Positions 1 through 9,475 of a DNA stretch of 35,009 bases are shown here, piece after piece; within the stretch, counting starts at the first letter, position 1; each line of letters opens with the position of its first letter. Position numbers and translations under genes: made by a program. The stretch is from Actinomycetes bacterium (GTDB taxonomy: Bacteria; Actinomycetota; Acidimicrobiia; Acidimicrobiales; Bog-793): assembly GCA_021796455.1 (NCBI GenBank), contig JAKACA010000012.1, forward strand, positions 1 to 35,009, read 5' to 3'. The notes under the pieces are model-generated. The model made no database searches. It worked only from the letters and a program-made list of their open reading frames with translations, and had not been told where the DNA came from.

Positions 1-490
1 GGAGAGGATGAAGAGATGGGACAATAGAAACCACCAGCCACATCAACGGCTGGGAGAGCACAGGTCGAGCACCCTAGGTAACGGTGCCGGAGGGTTTGAA
101 TAACGTCTCAGGCTCTCCGCCAAGTAGCGCAACGGGAAGGAGGGGGACCGACGCCCGGAACGTCCCGATGCTGGGCCCGCCCACCCAAGAGCTGGGTGGG
201 TAGCCGGATGTAGGTCCCTCTTTGCCCTTTGCCGGAAGCGGAGGTCGGTGTGCCGGCCCCAGGATCCGGTTCCGCCAGGGTTGCCCGCGGGAGGCGGAGG
301 AGAACGCACCGGTAGAGGAGGTGGAGCCGGCCAGAGAGGAGGCCCGTGTCTTGAGCGCGTGGTGCTGCCGTCGACCAACACCGCTCTGGCAGTAGTGGCC
401 GTGGAGCCGGCCTGCACCAGCCGGTCGGGGCCACCCGCAAGGCGGGACTCAGGTCTGCTGAGTGTGTCGAAACGGTCTCCCTGGCGCCGT

Positions 491-1807
491 TCAGGAGATG
501 AGCAGCACCCAGCCCGCGAGGGCAAGGAGGGTGACGGTGAGAACCGGGACGGTGAGCACGATTCCCTGGCGGAGGTACTGGCCCCAGGTGATCTTGACGC
601 CCTTGGTATCGAGGACATGCAGCCACAGCAGCGTGGCAAGAGAGCCGATCGGGGTGAACTTCGGTCCGAGGTCCGCGCCGACCACGTTCGCGTAGACCAA
701 TGCGGTGTGGGTGACGCCGGTCGTATGAGCGCCGTGGATCGACAGCGCACCGACGAGCGTGGTGGGCAGGTTGTTCATCACCGCGGACAGTGCCGCGGCG
801 CCAAACCCTCCGACGAGGGTGGCTGGAACCACACCGGCGTGGCTCGATGCCCGCAACGCGTCGGAGAAGTAGGCGGTGAGACCGGCGTTGAACAGTCCGT
901 AGACGACGAGGTACATGCCGACCGAGAACACCACTATCCGCCACGGCGCCTCGCGTACCACCGCCGTGCTCGAGAGAGCATCGGACCTGCTCGCGATAGC
1001 GAGGAACACCACCGCAGCAATCGAGGCGGGGATCGAGACCGGGAAGTGCAGCGGCTCAGAGAGAAGATAGCCGGCCAACAGCACCCCGAGCACCACCCAG
1101 CCGGCCCTGAACAGACGAAGGTCGCTGATGGCGCTCGAAGGTACCGGCAGGCCGTCGGTGTCATAGCTAGCAGGCAAGAGGCGGTGGTAGAAGACCACCA
1201 GCACGGCGACGCTCGCGGCGAAAGACACGAGATCGATTGGAGTCATGGTCGCGGCGTAGGTGACGAAACCGATGTGAAAGAAGTTGGCGCTCACGATGTT
1301 GACGAGGTTCGACACCACGAGCGGCAGACTGGTGGTGTCCGCAATGAACCCGGCAGCCATCACGAACGGGAGCGCCTCGCGACGGTCGAAGCCGAGCGCG
1401 CGCATCTGCTGGTAGACGATCGGGGTCAAGATGAGCGCCGCGCCGTCGTTGGCGAAGAACGCGGCGACGACCGCCCCGAGGCCGAGCATGTAGAGCAGCG
1501 CGCGCATCGCACTGCCTCGGGCTCTTCGCAGCATGTGCAGCGCGGCCCATTCGAAGAAACCGATGCGATCGAGCACGAGCGAGATGACGATCACCGCGAC
1601 GAACGTGATCGTCGCGTTCCAGACGATCCCCCACACCGTGGCCACGTTCGCCAGGTGCACGACCCCGAGCGCCAGCGCCACGGCGGCACCCCCGGCCGCG
1701 GACCAGCCGATGGAGAGCCCTTTCGGCTGGGCAATGACCAGAGTCAAGGTGACGACGAAGACCGCGACGGCGACGACCGTCAGGCTTGCGCCGGTCAGCG
1801 TCAGCAC
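491..1807 (-). CDS. arsB: Arsenite efflux/ArsB-type (ion transporter superfamily) permease
   Basis: 438-aa multi-TM ORF with ArsB-like segments (AFFANDGAALILTPIVYQ, ADTTSLPLVVSNLVNIVSANFF, LSAVMNNLPTTLVGALSI, ANVVGADLGPKFTPIGSLATLLWLH). Confidence 0.9.
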   Translation of the reverse strand: MLTLTGASLTVVAVAVFVVTLTLVIAQPKGLSIGWSAAGGAAVALALGVVHLANVATVWGIVWNATITFVAVIVISLVLDRIGFFEWAALHMLRRARGSAMRALLYMLGLGAVVAAFFANDGAALILTPIVYQQMRALGFDRREALPFVMAAGFIADTTSLPLVVSNLVNIVSANFFHIGFVTYAATMTPIDLVSFAASVAVLVVFYHRLLPASYDTDGLPVPSSAISDLRLFRAGWVVLGVLLAGYLLSEPLHFPVSIPASIAAVVFLAIASRSDALSSTAVVREAPWRIVVFSVGMYLVVYGLFNAGLTAYFSDALRASSHAGVVPATLVGGFGAAALSAVMNNLPTTLVGALSIHGAHTTGVTHTALVYANVVGADLGPKFTPIGSLATLLWLHVLDTKGVKITWGQYLRQGIVLTVPVLTVTLLALAGWVLLIS

Positions 1808-2090
1808 AGACGCGCGTCGGTCATGTGCCTCCGGTGCTCGTCGGCACCGAGGGCTCTAGCAACTCGGACGCGTCGCGCGTGCGGCGACAGCCGCCTCTGT
1901 GAACCTGGCGCCCGACAGCTGGGTTGTCCTGGCCCAGTGCCTTGAGCGGTTCCGGCACGGGCCACGGGAGACGAGATTACCCGGGAGCAACGGCCCAGAA
2001 TCCGACCAGGCCGCAGGCAGTCACAGGGACAGGGGGCACTCACTGCCCCATCGGAGAGCTATTGGCCGCGCGAATCGGTAGTTTCGTGAC

Positions 2091-2825
2091 ATGGTCGACA
2101 CCCCCGACACGAACGCCGACTTCTGGAAGTCGGACAAGCAAGTCGCTCACTGGGTCGAGACGGCCGAGGACCGCGAGCGCTGGCGGGCAGGCCAGCGCCG
2201 CCTGATGGCCGATCTCCTCCCCTACGGAGGCGAGGAGGAGTTCACCTTCCTCGACCTCGGCGCCGGAACCGGCGCAGCGGCGTGCGCCGTCCTCGACCGC
2301 TACAGGGGCGCCTCGGCGCTTCTGGCCGACTTCTCGCCTCAGATGATGGAGCAGGGCACCCAGGCTCTCGCCGGCTTCAAGGGCCGCTACACCTACGTGG
2401 AGTTCGACCTCAGCTCGAGAGAGTGGCCCGACGCCATCCCGAGAGGACTGGGAGCCGTTATCAGCTCCCTCAGCGTTCATCACCTGCCCGACGACCGCAA
2501 ACAGGAGTTGTTCGCGGAGATATTGGATCACCTCGCGCCGGGGGGCTGGTACCTCAACTACGACCCCGTCGCCGCCGATGACCCCGTCATCGAAGCCGCC
2601 TGGCAGCGGGCCAACGATCGCCGGGATCCGGTCGAGGCGGCCAAGCGGGCGCACCGCAGCGACGAGGAGCGGCAACGCTACGAGAACCACGTGAGGTACA
2701 TCATCCCGCTCGCTCCCCAGCTCGAGTTCATGCAAAAGGCGCGGTTCGAGGCCATCGACGTGTACTGGAAGCACCTCGACTACGTCATCTATGGCGGCAG
2801 GCGGCCGGCCCATCCCAGTGCCTGA
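2091..2825 (+). CDS. Class I SAM-dependent methyltransferase
   Basis: Motif I FLDLGAGTGAAA and post-motifs (FDLSSREWPDAIPRGLGAVISSLSVHHL) typical of small-molecule methyltransferases; ATG start. Confidence 0.85.
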   Translation: MVDTPDTNADFWKSDKQVAHWVETAEDRERWRAGQRRLMADLLPYGGEEEFTFLDLGAGTGAAACAVLDRYRGASALLADFSPQMMEQGTQALAGFKGRYTYVEFDLSSREWPDAIPRGLGAVISSLSVHHLPDDRKQELFAEILDHLAPGGWYLNYDPVAADDPVIEAAWQRANDRRDPVEAAKRAHRSDEERQRYENHVRYIIPLAPQLEFMQKARFEAIDVYWKHLDYVIYGGRRPAHPSA

Positions 2826-2838
2826 GAGTCGAGCCCCC

Positions 2839-4281
2839 TCATCGGGATCCGTCCGCGGTGCTCGTGGCATGAGCCTTGAGCCTCGCGAGATCGGCACCGT
2901 CGCCGAGCACAATCACGTCGCGAATGGCAAGACCCGGTCCGGCCAGCGCGGCGAGGCTGACCCAAGCCTGCGAGTCTCGCGCCGGCACTGCCGGGGTCAA
3001 CAAGACGAAAGATGACGTCGGGGATCCCGCCCGAATCACGGCCGCCTTGGCGAGCGACCTCCAGAGCGTCTCCAACCGCCTGAGTCCCGGGCGGGTCGAA
3101 GTGAACCCACCTGCGACCTCGAAGAGCCATCTCCCGCCGGAGTGATCGACCGCCGAGAAGCTCACCTCGAGCCCACCTGGCAGCCTCACTGCCTCCCTCA
3201 AGTCCGTGAAACCGCTCTCGGTGATCGTCGCCTCGGCGATCTCCTTTGCCGAGCAACCCTGCCGCAGCGCTCGAGCTAGGAAGTCCTCGTCGGCGACAAT
3301 CTGCGGTGGCTCGGCACCCACCGCGACCTGCACACCGCGCTCGACCATGTCGGGAAGGTGAGCTTGCTCGCCCGCCAACCGCAACCTCGCCGTGGCCGCA
3401 TAGTCGCCGTCTGTCTCATAGCCGGCGAAGTGGCGCCCGGTCCTGACCGCCGCGATAGCGGTCGAGCCAGAGCCGATGAAGGGATCGAGCACCAGGTCGC
3501 CCCGGTAGGTGTAGAGGTGGATCAGGCGCTCGGGAAGGGCGACGGGAAACGGGGCAGGGTGCCCGACGCGCTTGGCGCTCTCGGTGGGAATCTCCCAGAT
3601 GTCGGTAGTCGCCTCCATGAACTCGTCCTTCGACAGAGATGCTTCCGACGGCAGGCCCTGGGCAAATCGCTTGCGAGGTACCAACGCCCGTTCAAAACGA
3701 CCCTTGCTCGCGATGACGATCCGCTCGCTCAGGTCACGGATCACCGGGTTGGCCGGTCGCTGGAAGGAGCCCCAGGCGCATGATCCGGTCGCGCCCCGCC
3801 CCTTCAGCCAGATGACCTCACCCCGAAGCAGCAGGCGCAGACGGTCCTGCAGGATCCAGGTCACGTCACTGGAAAGGGAACGGTAGGGCTTGCGGCCGAG
3901 ATTGGCGACGTTGACGGCGATGCGGCCCCCGGGCTCGAGCTTGCGGACGCACTCGGCGAAGACGTCCTCGAGCATCTGGAGGTAGTCGGCATAAGTGGCG
4001 GGGATGTGCCCCTCGCCGAGCGCGGTCTCGTACTCCTTGCCCGCAAAGTACGGCGGCGAGGTGACGACGAGAGCCACGGACGCGTCCTCGATGAGGGACA
4101 TGTCACGCGCGTCGCCGACAATGATCTCATCGACGGACCTCTTCTTGCCCACGCGGTCGTCGCTCGACAGCTCGGGAGCGGTGAAGCGGCCGTAGAAACC
4201 CGACGCATCGTGGCTCTCCCGCCGCCCTACCCCGAAACTGGAGGTGGAGGTTCCGCGCCGTGCCTGGAAAGCGTCGCTCAC
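2839..4281 (-). CDS. Site-specific DNA methyltransferase (beta-class, SPPY) with extra C-terminal domain
   Basis: Motif IV VVTSPPYF N-terminal to motif I DPFIGSGSTAIAA (beta order); C-terminal ~130 aa not explained by the methyltransferase fold. Confidence 0.85.
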   Translation of the reverse strand: MSDAFQARRGTSTSSFGVGRRESHDASGFYGRFTAPELSSDDRVGKKRSVDEIIVGDARDMSLIEDASVALVVTSPPYFAGKEYETALGEGHIPATYADYLQMLEDVFAECVRKLEPGGRIAVNVANLGRKPYRSLSSDVTWILQDRLRLLLRGEVIWLKGRGATGSCAWGSFQRPANPVIRDLSERIVIASKGRFERALVPRKRFAQGLPSEASLSKDEFMEATTDIWEIPTESAKRVGHPAPFPVALPERLIHLYTYRGDLVLDPFIGSGSTAIAAVRTGRHFAGYETDGDYAATARLRLAGEQAHLPDMVERGVQVAVGAEPPQIVADEDFLARALRQGCSAKEIAEATITESGFTDLREAVRLPGGLEVSFSAVDHSGGRWLFEVAGGFTSTRPGLRRLETLWRSLAKAAVIRAGSPTSSFVLLTPAVPARDSQAWVSLAALAGPGLAIRDVIVLGDGADLARLKAHATSTADGSR

Positions 4282-4356
4282 CGCCTTGATGGTACTTAGG
4301 CGAGGGCAACTCGGCTGGTCCCTCTGGCCTCGCCGGGATTTTGCAATGATTCAGTC

Positions 4357-4653
4357 GTGACACCGCCTCCAACTACAGATCTGGACGAGATCCGCCGCCA
4401 TCTGGACGCAGTCGATCGCAAGCTCGTGGAGGTGCTGCTCGAACGCTCGAAGCTCATCGAAGAGGTGATCGACTTCAAGCGCGCGCACAGCATGGCCGTG
4501 ATCGACCGGGCACGCGAGGACCTGATGCTCGACAAGATCGAGAAGACCGCAAGCTCAGCCGGCCTCGACCCACGCATCGCCCGCCAGGTGCTACGCGCGG
4601 TGATAGATGCCTTCACGCTCCTCGAGGTCGAGCACCTCGGTCCTGATGTCTGA
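4357..4653 (+). CDS. Chorismate mutase, AroQ class
   Basis: 98-aa helical ORF: DEIRRHLDAVDRKLVEVLLERSKLIEEVIDFKR...ARQVLRAVIDAFTLLE. Confidence 0.82.
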   Translation: MTPPPTTDLDEIRRHLDAVDRKLVEVLLERSKLIEEVIDFKRAHSMAVIDRAREDLMLDKIEKTASSAGLDPRIARQVLRAVIDAFTLLEVEHLGPDV

Positions 4654-6271
4654 AACAGCTGCGGGCGACTCGCGAGAAGCGGCCCTGGTCAAGCAAAGCG
4701 CTACCTCGCCCACGGGCGTCCGCCCCAGCGGCAACGTGCTGTTCATCACGCTCGACCAGTGGCGCGGCGACTCCCTCTCGGCTCTGGGACACCGCCTCGT
4801 GCGGACGCCGACGCTGGACCGCCTTGCATCCAGAGGAGTTCTGTTTGCGAACCACTGGGCCAACGCCGCACCCTGCGGCCCGAGCCGGGCCAGCCTCTAC
4901 ACCGGCATGTACCTGCAGAACCACCGCTCAGCCCTCAACGGCACGCCCCTTGACGCCAGGTTCACGAACATCGCGCTGGAAGCTCGCTCTATCGGCTATG
5001 ACCCCGTGCTCTTCGGCTACACCGACACGAGCGTCGATCCGCGGACCGTCCCGCCGGGGGATCCCCGCCTGCACTCCTACGAAGGCGTCCTCCCGGGCTT
5101 TCGCCCGATAGTGAACGATCCCGAGAACGGCACCGTCGGGCGCGAGTGGGTGAGATGGCTGGCCGAGCGAGGACGGGAGATACCGTCAGACCCGAAGCGC
5201 CTCTTCGATCCGGACCTCTCCTACCCCGGTGCCTCCGACCATCCCTCCTCCTGGGCGCCTGCGCTCTTCTCGCGAGAGGAGACCGAGACCGCGTTCCTCA
5301 CGGACAAGCTGCTCGCCTACCTCGAGGAGCACGGCGACAGCCCTTTCTTCGTGCACGCCTCCTACATCCGCCCGCACCCTCCCTATAGGAACCCCGCCGG
5401 CTATCACGACCTGTACTGCCTCGAGGACGTCCCGCCGTTCGTAGCTCATGAGACCCGTGAGGCGGAGGCCGCGATGCACCCGCTCAACGAGGTCCTTCTC
5501 GGGCTGCCCTATCTGGCGGCGCCTGACATCCAAGCCGAGCGCCGCCAGCTGCGCGCCACCTATCACGGCATGCAGCGCGAGGTAGATGACCAGCTCGGCC
5601 GCCTGTTCGACTGGCTCGACTCCTCCGGCCTCTCCACCAATACCCTTGTCGTACTCACAAGCGACCACGGCGAGATGGGAGGCGACCACTGGATCTTCGG
5701 GAAAGCCGGGTACTTCGACGAGAGCTACTCGATCCCTCTCATCGTGGCAGATCCGCGCCCGACGGCCGACGCGACACGCGGCCTCGTAGTACGCGAAGTG
5801 ACCGAGTCCGTGGACGTGCTGCCGACGATCCTTGCCTGGATCGGGGTCGAGATCCCGACCCAGGTCGATGGGTGGCCGCTCACGGCTTTCATCGAGCAGG
5901 GCTCTGCGCCCGAGCACTGGCGGCGCGAAGCCCACTTCGAGTGGGACTTCCGGCACCCGGTGACGAAGCTTGCCGAGAGCTACCTCGGCATTCCCTCAGC
6001 GCACTGCCTGCTCAACGTCATCCGCTCTGAGCGGTACAAGTACGTGCAGTTCGCGGCTGAGGCTGACCTGCTCCCTCCGCTGTTGTTCGATCTCGAAGCC
6101 GACCCCGGACAGCTCACCGACGTCTCCCGATCTCCTGAGCACCGCGACGGCCTCGTGGAGTCGGCTCAGCGGCTGCTGCAGTGGCGAATGAGAAACGACG
6201 AGAGGACGCTCGTGAACCACTTCCTCGATCCACGACGTGGCCTCGTCGTCTCGAGCGACTCCTGGCGCTGA
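4646..6271 (+). CDS. Sulfatase superfamily hydrolase, phosphonate monoester hydrolase-like
   Basis: FITLDQWRGDSLSALGH, formylglycine-type motif CGPSRASLYTG, NHRSALNGTPLDARFTNIALEARSIGYDPVLFGYTDT, SDHGEMGGDHWIFGKAG. ATG at 4646 overlaps the chorismate mutase stop. Confidence 0.85.
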   Translation: MSETAAGDSREAALVKQSATSPTGVRPSGNVLFITLDQWRGDSLSALGHRLVRTPTLDRLASRGVLFANHWANAAPCGPSRASLYTGMYLQNHRSALNGTPLDARFTNIALEARSIGYDPVLFGYTDTSVDPRTVPPGDPRLHSYEGVLPGFRPIVNDPENGTVGREWVRWLAERGREIPSDPKRLFDPDLSYPGASDHPSSWAPALFSREETETAFLTDKLLAYLEEHGDSPFFVHASYIRPHPPYRNPAGYHDLYCLEDVPPFVAHETREAEAAMHPLNEVLLGLPYLAAPDIQAERRQLRATYHGMQREVDDQLGRLFDWLDSSGLSTNTLVVLTSDHGEMGGDHWIFGKAGYFDESYSIPLIVADPRPTADATRGLVVREVTESVDVLPTILAWIGVEIPTQVDGWPLTAFIEQGSAPEHWRREAHFEWDFRHPVTKLAESYLGIPSAHCLLNVIRSERYKYVQFAAEADLLPPLLFDLEADPGQLTDVSRSPEHRDGLVESAQRLLQWRMRNDERTLVNHFLDPRRGLVVSSDSWR

Positions 6272-6305
6272 GGGTGCCCCGCCTGGACCTGACCACGCGA
6301 GGCGG

Positions 6306-6923
6306 CTAGCCCGAGCGAGGCAGTGGCCGCACGGGAGCCCGGCCGGACCGCACGACCTCGTCGATGAGCCCGAAGGCGACCGCATCTGCGGCACTCATAT
6401 AGCGCCCGGCCGCACATGCCTGCGCTATCACCTCCACTGGCCGTCCCGAGGCCGCTGCGAGCCGTTCGTGGTAGCGCGCGTAGCTACGACTGTGATAGGC
6501 GACCAACGACTCCAGCTGGTCCGAGCGACCCTCGATCGCGGCATCGGGGTCCTGCAAACGAAAGGTCGTGTGCTCGGCAGTACGGCGGTGCCCGCATACG
6601 GCCGCGACGAGGGCCGCCACGCCTTCCACGCGGCCGAGACAGGTTACGTGCACAGGCACGCCGAGAGCGTCGATGACGTCGGCGACGGCAAAAGCTGCTT
6701 CGAGCGAACCGCCAGCGCAGTCAAGCTGAATATGGACGGCGTCGTCGCCAGTGGCGTCGAGTGTCATGAGCTGAGCCGCGACACGAGTGGCCCTCGCGTC
6801 ATCGAGCGGTCCGCGCAATACGAGGGTCCGCCGGTCGAACAGGTGGCCCTCGAGCCAGTCGCCTGGCTCCGTCCAGTCGTCCGGGCCTCTCATGTCTCCT
6901 CCTCCGCCGACTTGAGCTTCCAC
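6306..6923 (-). CDS. ClpP-like protein, catalytically degenerate (ClpR-like)
   Basis: ClpP-fold signature (CAGGSLEAAFAVADVIDALG...AAGRYMSAADAVAFGLIDEVV), but the Ser/His/Asp positions are not conserved. Confidence 0.75.
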   Translation of the reverse strand: MEAQVGGGGDMRGPDDWTEPGDWLEGHLFDRRTLVLRGPLDDARATRVAAQLMTLDATGDDAVHIQLDCAGGSLEAAFAVADVIDALGVPVHVTCLGRVEGVAALVAAVCGHRRTAEHTTFRLQDPDAAIEGRSDQLESLVAYHSRSYARYHERLAAASGRPVEVIAQACAAGRYMSAADAVAFGLIDEVVRSGRAPVRPLPRSG

Positions 6924-7165
6924 TCGAGCTCGTGGGACAGCGCCGCCGCATAGCGCTCCAGCGTGGACAGTCGAACGTCGGTTTCCCCGGCCTCGAGGCG
7001 TGCCACCGCGGACTGGGAAGTTCCCATGCGGGCAGCTACCTCCGTCTGGGTGAGTCCGAGGGAGAGGCGGCGCTCTTCCAGCACCGACACCAGCTGGTGT
7101 CGCCGGGCCGCCATCTCCCGAAACCCAGGAAATACCGGCTCACGCCGTCGCTCAGACTTTGTCAT
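6890..7165 (-). CDS. XRE-family helix-turn-helix regulator
   Basis: [48 protein letters not shown]. Its end overlaps the start of the ClpP-like gene. Confidence 0.9.
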   Translation of the reverse strand: MTKSERRREPVFPGFREMAARRHQLVSVLEERRLSLGLTQTEVAARMGTSQSAVARLEAGETDVRLSTLERYAAALSHELEWKLKSAEEET

Positions 7166-7174
7166 CTCGCTTTC

Positions 7175-7196
7175 GATATCTTATACTCGAGATATC
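7175..7196. promoter_or_regulatory. Inverted repeat GATATCT-N8-AGATATC in a divergent promoter region (candidate operator)
   Basis: GATATCT TATACTCG AGATATC lies 10 bp upstream of the XRE start codon and ~58 bp upstream of the divergent clpP start. Confidence 0.6.
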
Positions 7197-7253
7197 CTGT
7201 CACCATCATCCACCCAGTCACGAGCCGCCACGTCGCCCGGAGGGGAGCAACCC

Positions 7254-7925
7254 TTGACCAACCAGCGCTATGAGGACCACCGCGACCCGCATCGGGGATC
7301 GATCATCCCCACCGTTTTGGACCAGACGAGCCGAGGCGACCGAGCCTACGACATCTTCTCGCTCTTGCTGCGGGAACGGATCGTGTTTCTTGGCCAGGAA
7401 GTCGACGACCAGATCGCCAACCTCCTCGTCGCTGAGATCCTCTACCTTGAGGCAGAGGATCCCGCCAAGGACATCCACCTCTACATCAACTCTCCCGGTG
7501 GGCTCGGTTATGCCGGCATGGCCATCTACGATGTCATGCAGCACGTTGCCTGCGAAGTCTCGACGATCTGTGTGGGCATGGGCATGTCGGCGGCGGCGAT
7601 GATCCTCGCCGGCGGCGCTGCGGGCAAGCGGTTCGCCTTGCCGAACGCGAAGATCATGATCCACGAGGGGAGCGCCGGCACGCGGGGAGCACCTAGGGAC
7701 ATGGAGATACACCTGCGAGAGGTACTGGCGACCACGCGAAGGATGGTCGAGATCCTCGCCCACCACAGCGGCAAAAGTGTCGCCGAGGTTGCCGCCGACA
7801 TCGAACGCGACCGCTACATGACAGCCGAGGAGGCCCGCGCCTACGGGCTGATCGACGAGATCATCCTCCCCCGTCGCGGAGCATCTGCTACGACGGGCGA
7901 GCCCGAGCTCGCCTCTGTCGGTTAG
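7254..7925 (+). CDS. clpP: ATP-dependent Clp protease proteolytic subunit (catalytic residues present)
   Basis: [17 protein letters not shown] (Ser), KIMIHEG (His), [20 protein letters not shown] (Asp). TTG start inferred after AGGGGAG SD; the 320-aa ORF upstream extension is antisense to the XRE gene. Confidence 0.9.
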   Translation: MTNQRYEDHRDPHRGSIIPTVLDQTSRGDRAYDIFSLLLRERIVFLGQEVDDQIANLLVAEILYLEAEDPAKDIHLYINSPGGLGYAGMAIYDVMQHVACEVSTICVGMGMSAAAMILAGGAAGKRFALPNAKIMIHEGSAGTRGAPRDMEIHLREVLATTRRMVEILAHHSGKSVAEVAADIERDRYMTAEEARAYGLIDEIILPRRGASATTGEPELASVG

Positions 7926-9357
7926 CGCTACGGCCCGAGATGAGCGCCTTGCCGGCGAGCTCGGGCACCAGATCGGCCGCGTTCACGGTGCCCCAACCAC
8001 TCGCAAGGTCGTACCCCTTGGCGGCGCTGTAGCCGGTCACCACGGCGCTGCCTGTCTTGGTGGGGACACGTACCGAGTTGTTGCCGGCGGTGACGTCGAC
8101 GAGCCCGGGAGCGTGCTCGGCGCCAAGGCGGTACAGCGCCGGGTTCAAGAGACCGAGGCTGTGACCGGCCAGCTCGTCGGCAATCGCGACGATGCCGGCG
8201 AACAGGGGGGCGGCGAGGCTCGTGCCACACGCTCGCACGGACGCGGGGACTTCACCAGGCAGAGCCAGATAGACGGCGACACCGGGCCTGCACGAAGCAT
8301 CCATCGAGATGTCGGGGATGCCGCGATGGTTGCCCACGACCGAGGCAACCGAGTTCTGCCAGCTCGGGCGAGCAAAATCTGCTGACACGCCTCCGCCAGA
8401 AGCACTCGGGACCGAAGTGGCGGTGCCGTGATCGTTCCAGACACGCGGTGCGCCAAGCTGCCGGCCCGAGGATCCAAGAAAGACCTGCGACCCGCCGACG
8501 GCGGTCACGAGGGGGTCGCTCGCCGGCCAGTTGACGACGCGCCGGTCGTAGAAATCACCGCTTGTCGAGGTGGGAGAGGACGCACCCCAGTCGCCCGCAG
8601 CTCCGAGCACCGTCACATCGCGGAGCTTTGCCAGCACGAAGGCTCCCCGCAGCGCCGTCAACGACCGGAGCGTCGGGAACGTCTCCTCGGTCGCGGCGAA
8701 GCTCTGACTGATCACCGACACGTGCTCGTCCTCGATCAGGTACCGCTCGGCGCGAACGATCTGCGCGAACCCCGAAGTCCCCTCCACTTCGTCTACTCCA
8801 GTGAGGGCAAGGTCGATGGCGGCTCCTGGTGCCATGGCATGTGCCCACTCGACATCGAGAGTCGTCTCGGCTGCCCAACTGGCCATCGCCGGGTTGCGTG
8901 AGCTGAACGCGGGCACCCTCCCTGCAGGCTCGACGATCCGAAACGCCGGCGGCGCCGGAATCTTGTAGTTCGCGTCGAACCTCGCCAGCTCGGCGCGGAT
9001 CGTTGGGACGCCGTACACGTCCACTATCCCGATGGTCGCGCCCTTTCCCGTCAGCCCGGCGCGATACAGCGGAGCAAGGTCGTATGCGTCTGTGACCTGC
9101 GCTGGCGTGTAAGGGGCGGCTGCTTCGGGTGCTGACCACCGCAAGAGCGGCACTATGTCCTCACCGGTGACAGACCCGGCCACCCGGCGGGCCAAGAGGC
9201 TGGGCCGGTGGCTGGGGAACTGCGCCACCGGCACGCTGGCAGTGGCGGTGATGAGACCCGCGGTGATGAGTAGCAGACCCGCAGCTGAGCGCCCTGTCGC
9301 CCGGAGGGCACCCACGACGCCGCCAGGTCGCGGGCTTCGCCCCTTCTTGGTGCTCAC
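7888..9357 (-). CDS. S53-family (sedolisin) serine-carboxyl peptidase, secreted
   Basis: TM/signal-like N-terminus, [73 protein letters not shown] start at 9357 inferred. Confidence 0.85.
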   Translation of the reverse strand: MSTKKGRSPRPGGVVGALRATGRSAAGLLLITAGLITATASVPVAQFPSHRPSLLARRVAGSVTGEDIVPLLRWSAPEAAAPYTPAQVTDAYDLAPLYRAGLTGKGATIGIVDVYGVPTIRAELARFDANYKIPAPPAFRIVEPAGRVPAFSSRNPAMASWAAETTLDVEWAHAMAPGAAIDLALTGVDEVEGTSGFAQIVRAERYLIEDEHVSVISQSFAATEETFPTLRSLTALRGAFVLAKLRDVTVLGAAGDWGASSPTSTSGDFYDRRVVNWPASDPLVTAVGGSQVFLGSSGRQLGAPRVWNDHGTATSVPSASGGGVSADFARPSWQNSVASVVGNHRGIPDISMDASCRPGVAVYLALPGEVPASVRACGTSLAAPLFAGIVAIADELAGHSLGLLNPALYRLGAEHAPGLVDVTAGNNSVRVPTKTGSAVVTGYSAAKGYDLASGWGTVNAADLVPELAGKALISGRSANRQRRARARPS

Positions 9358-9475
9358 GCCCAAATGGTGCCAGACGGGAGCCGGCGCCGTAGCCGCTCGG
9401 GGGTATCCTGAGCGCCGTGCTGATCTGATCTGCGGCTTTGCGCTCATTGTCCCGCCGTCCCAGAGGAGATCGCCC

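Noticed and set aside
1-490. Possible coding or structured RNA region at the left edge (ORFs 43..750 and 108..944 on minus)
   Set aside because: Translations are Arg/Ser/Pro-rich without family motifs; I looked for RNase P, SRP, tmRNA and group II intron domain V signatures and could not support any.
248-1945. 565-aa plus-strand ORF (MCRPQDPVPPG...)
   Set aside because: Antisense to arsB; low-complexity Arg/Asp/His-rich translation typical of the opposite strand of a high-GC membrane-protein gene.
2027-2045. Hairpin GGGGCA-CTCAC-TGCCCC upstream of the SAM methyltransferase
   Set aside because: Short 6-bp stem, expected by chance in high-GC sequence; no supporting regulator or conservation evidence.
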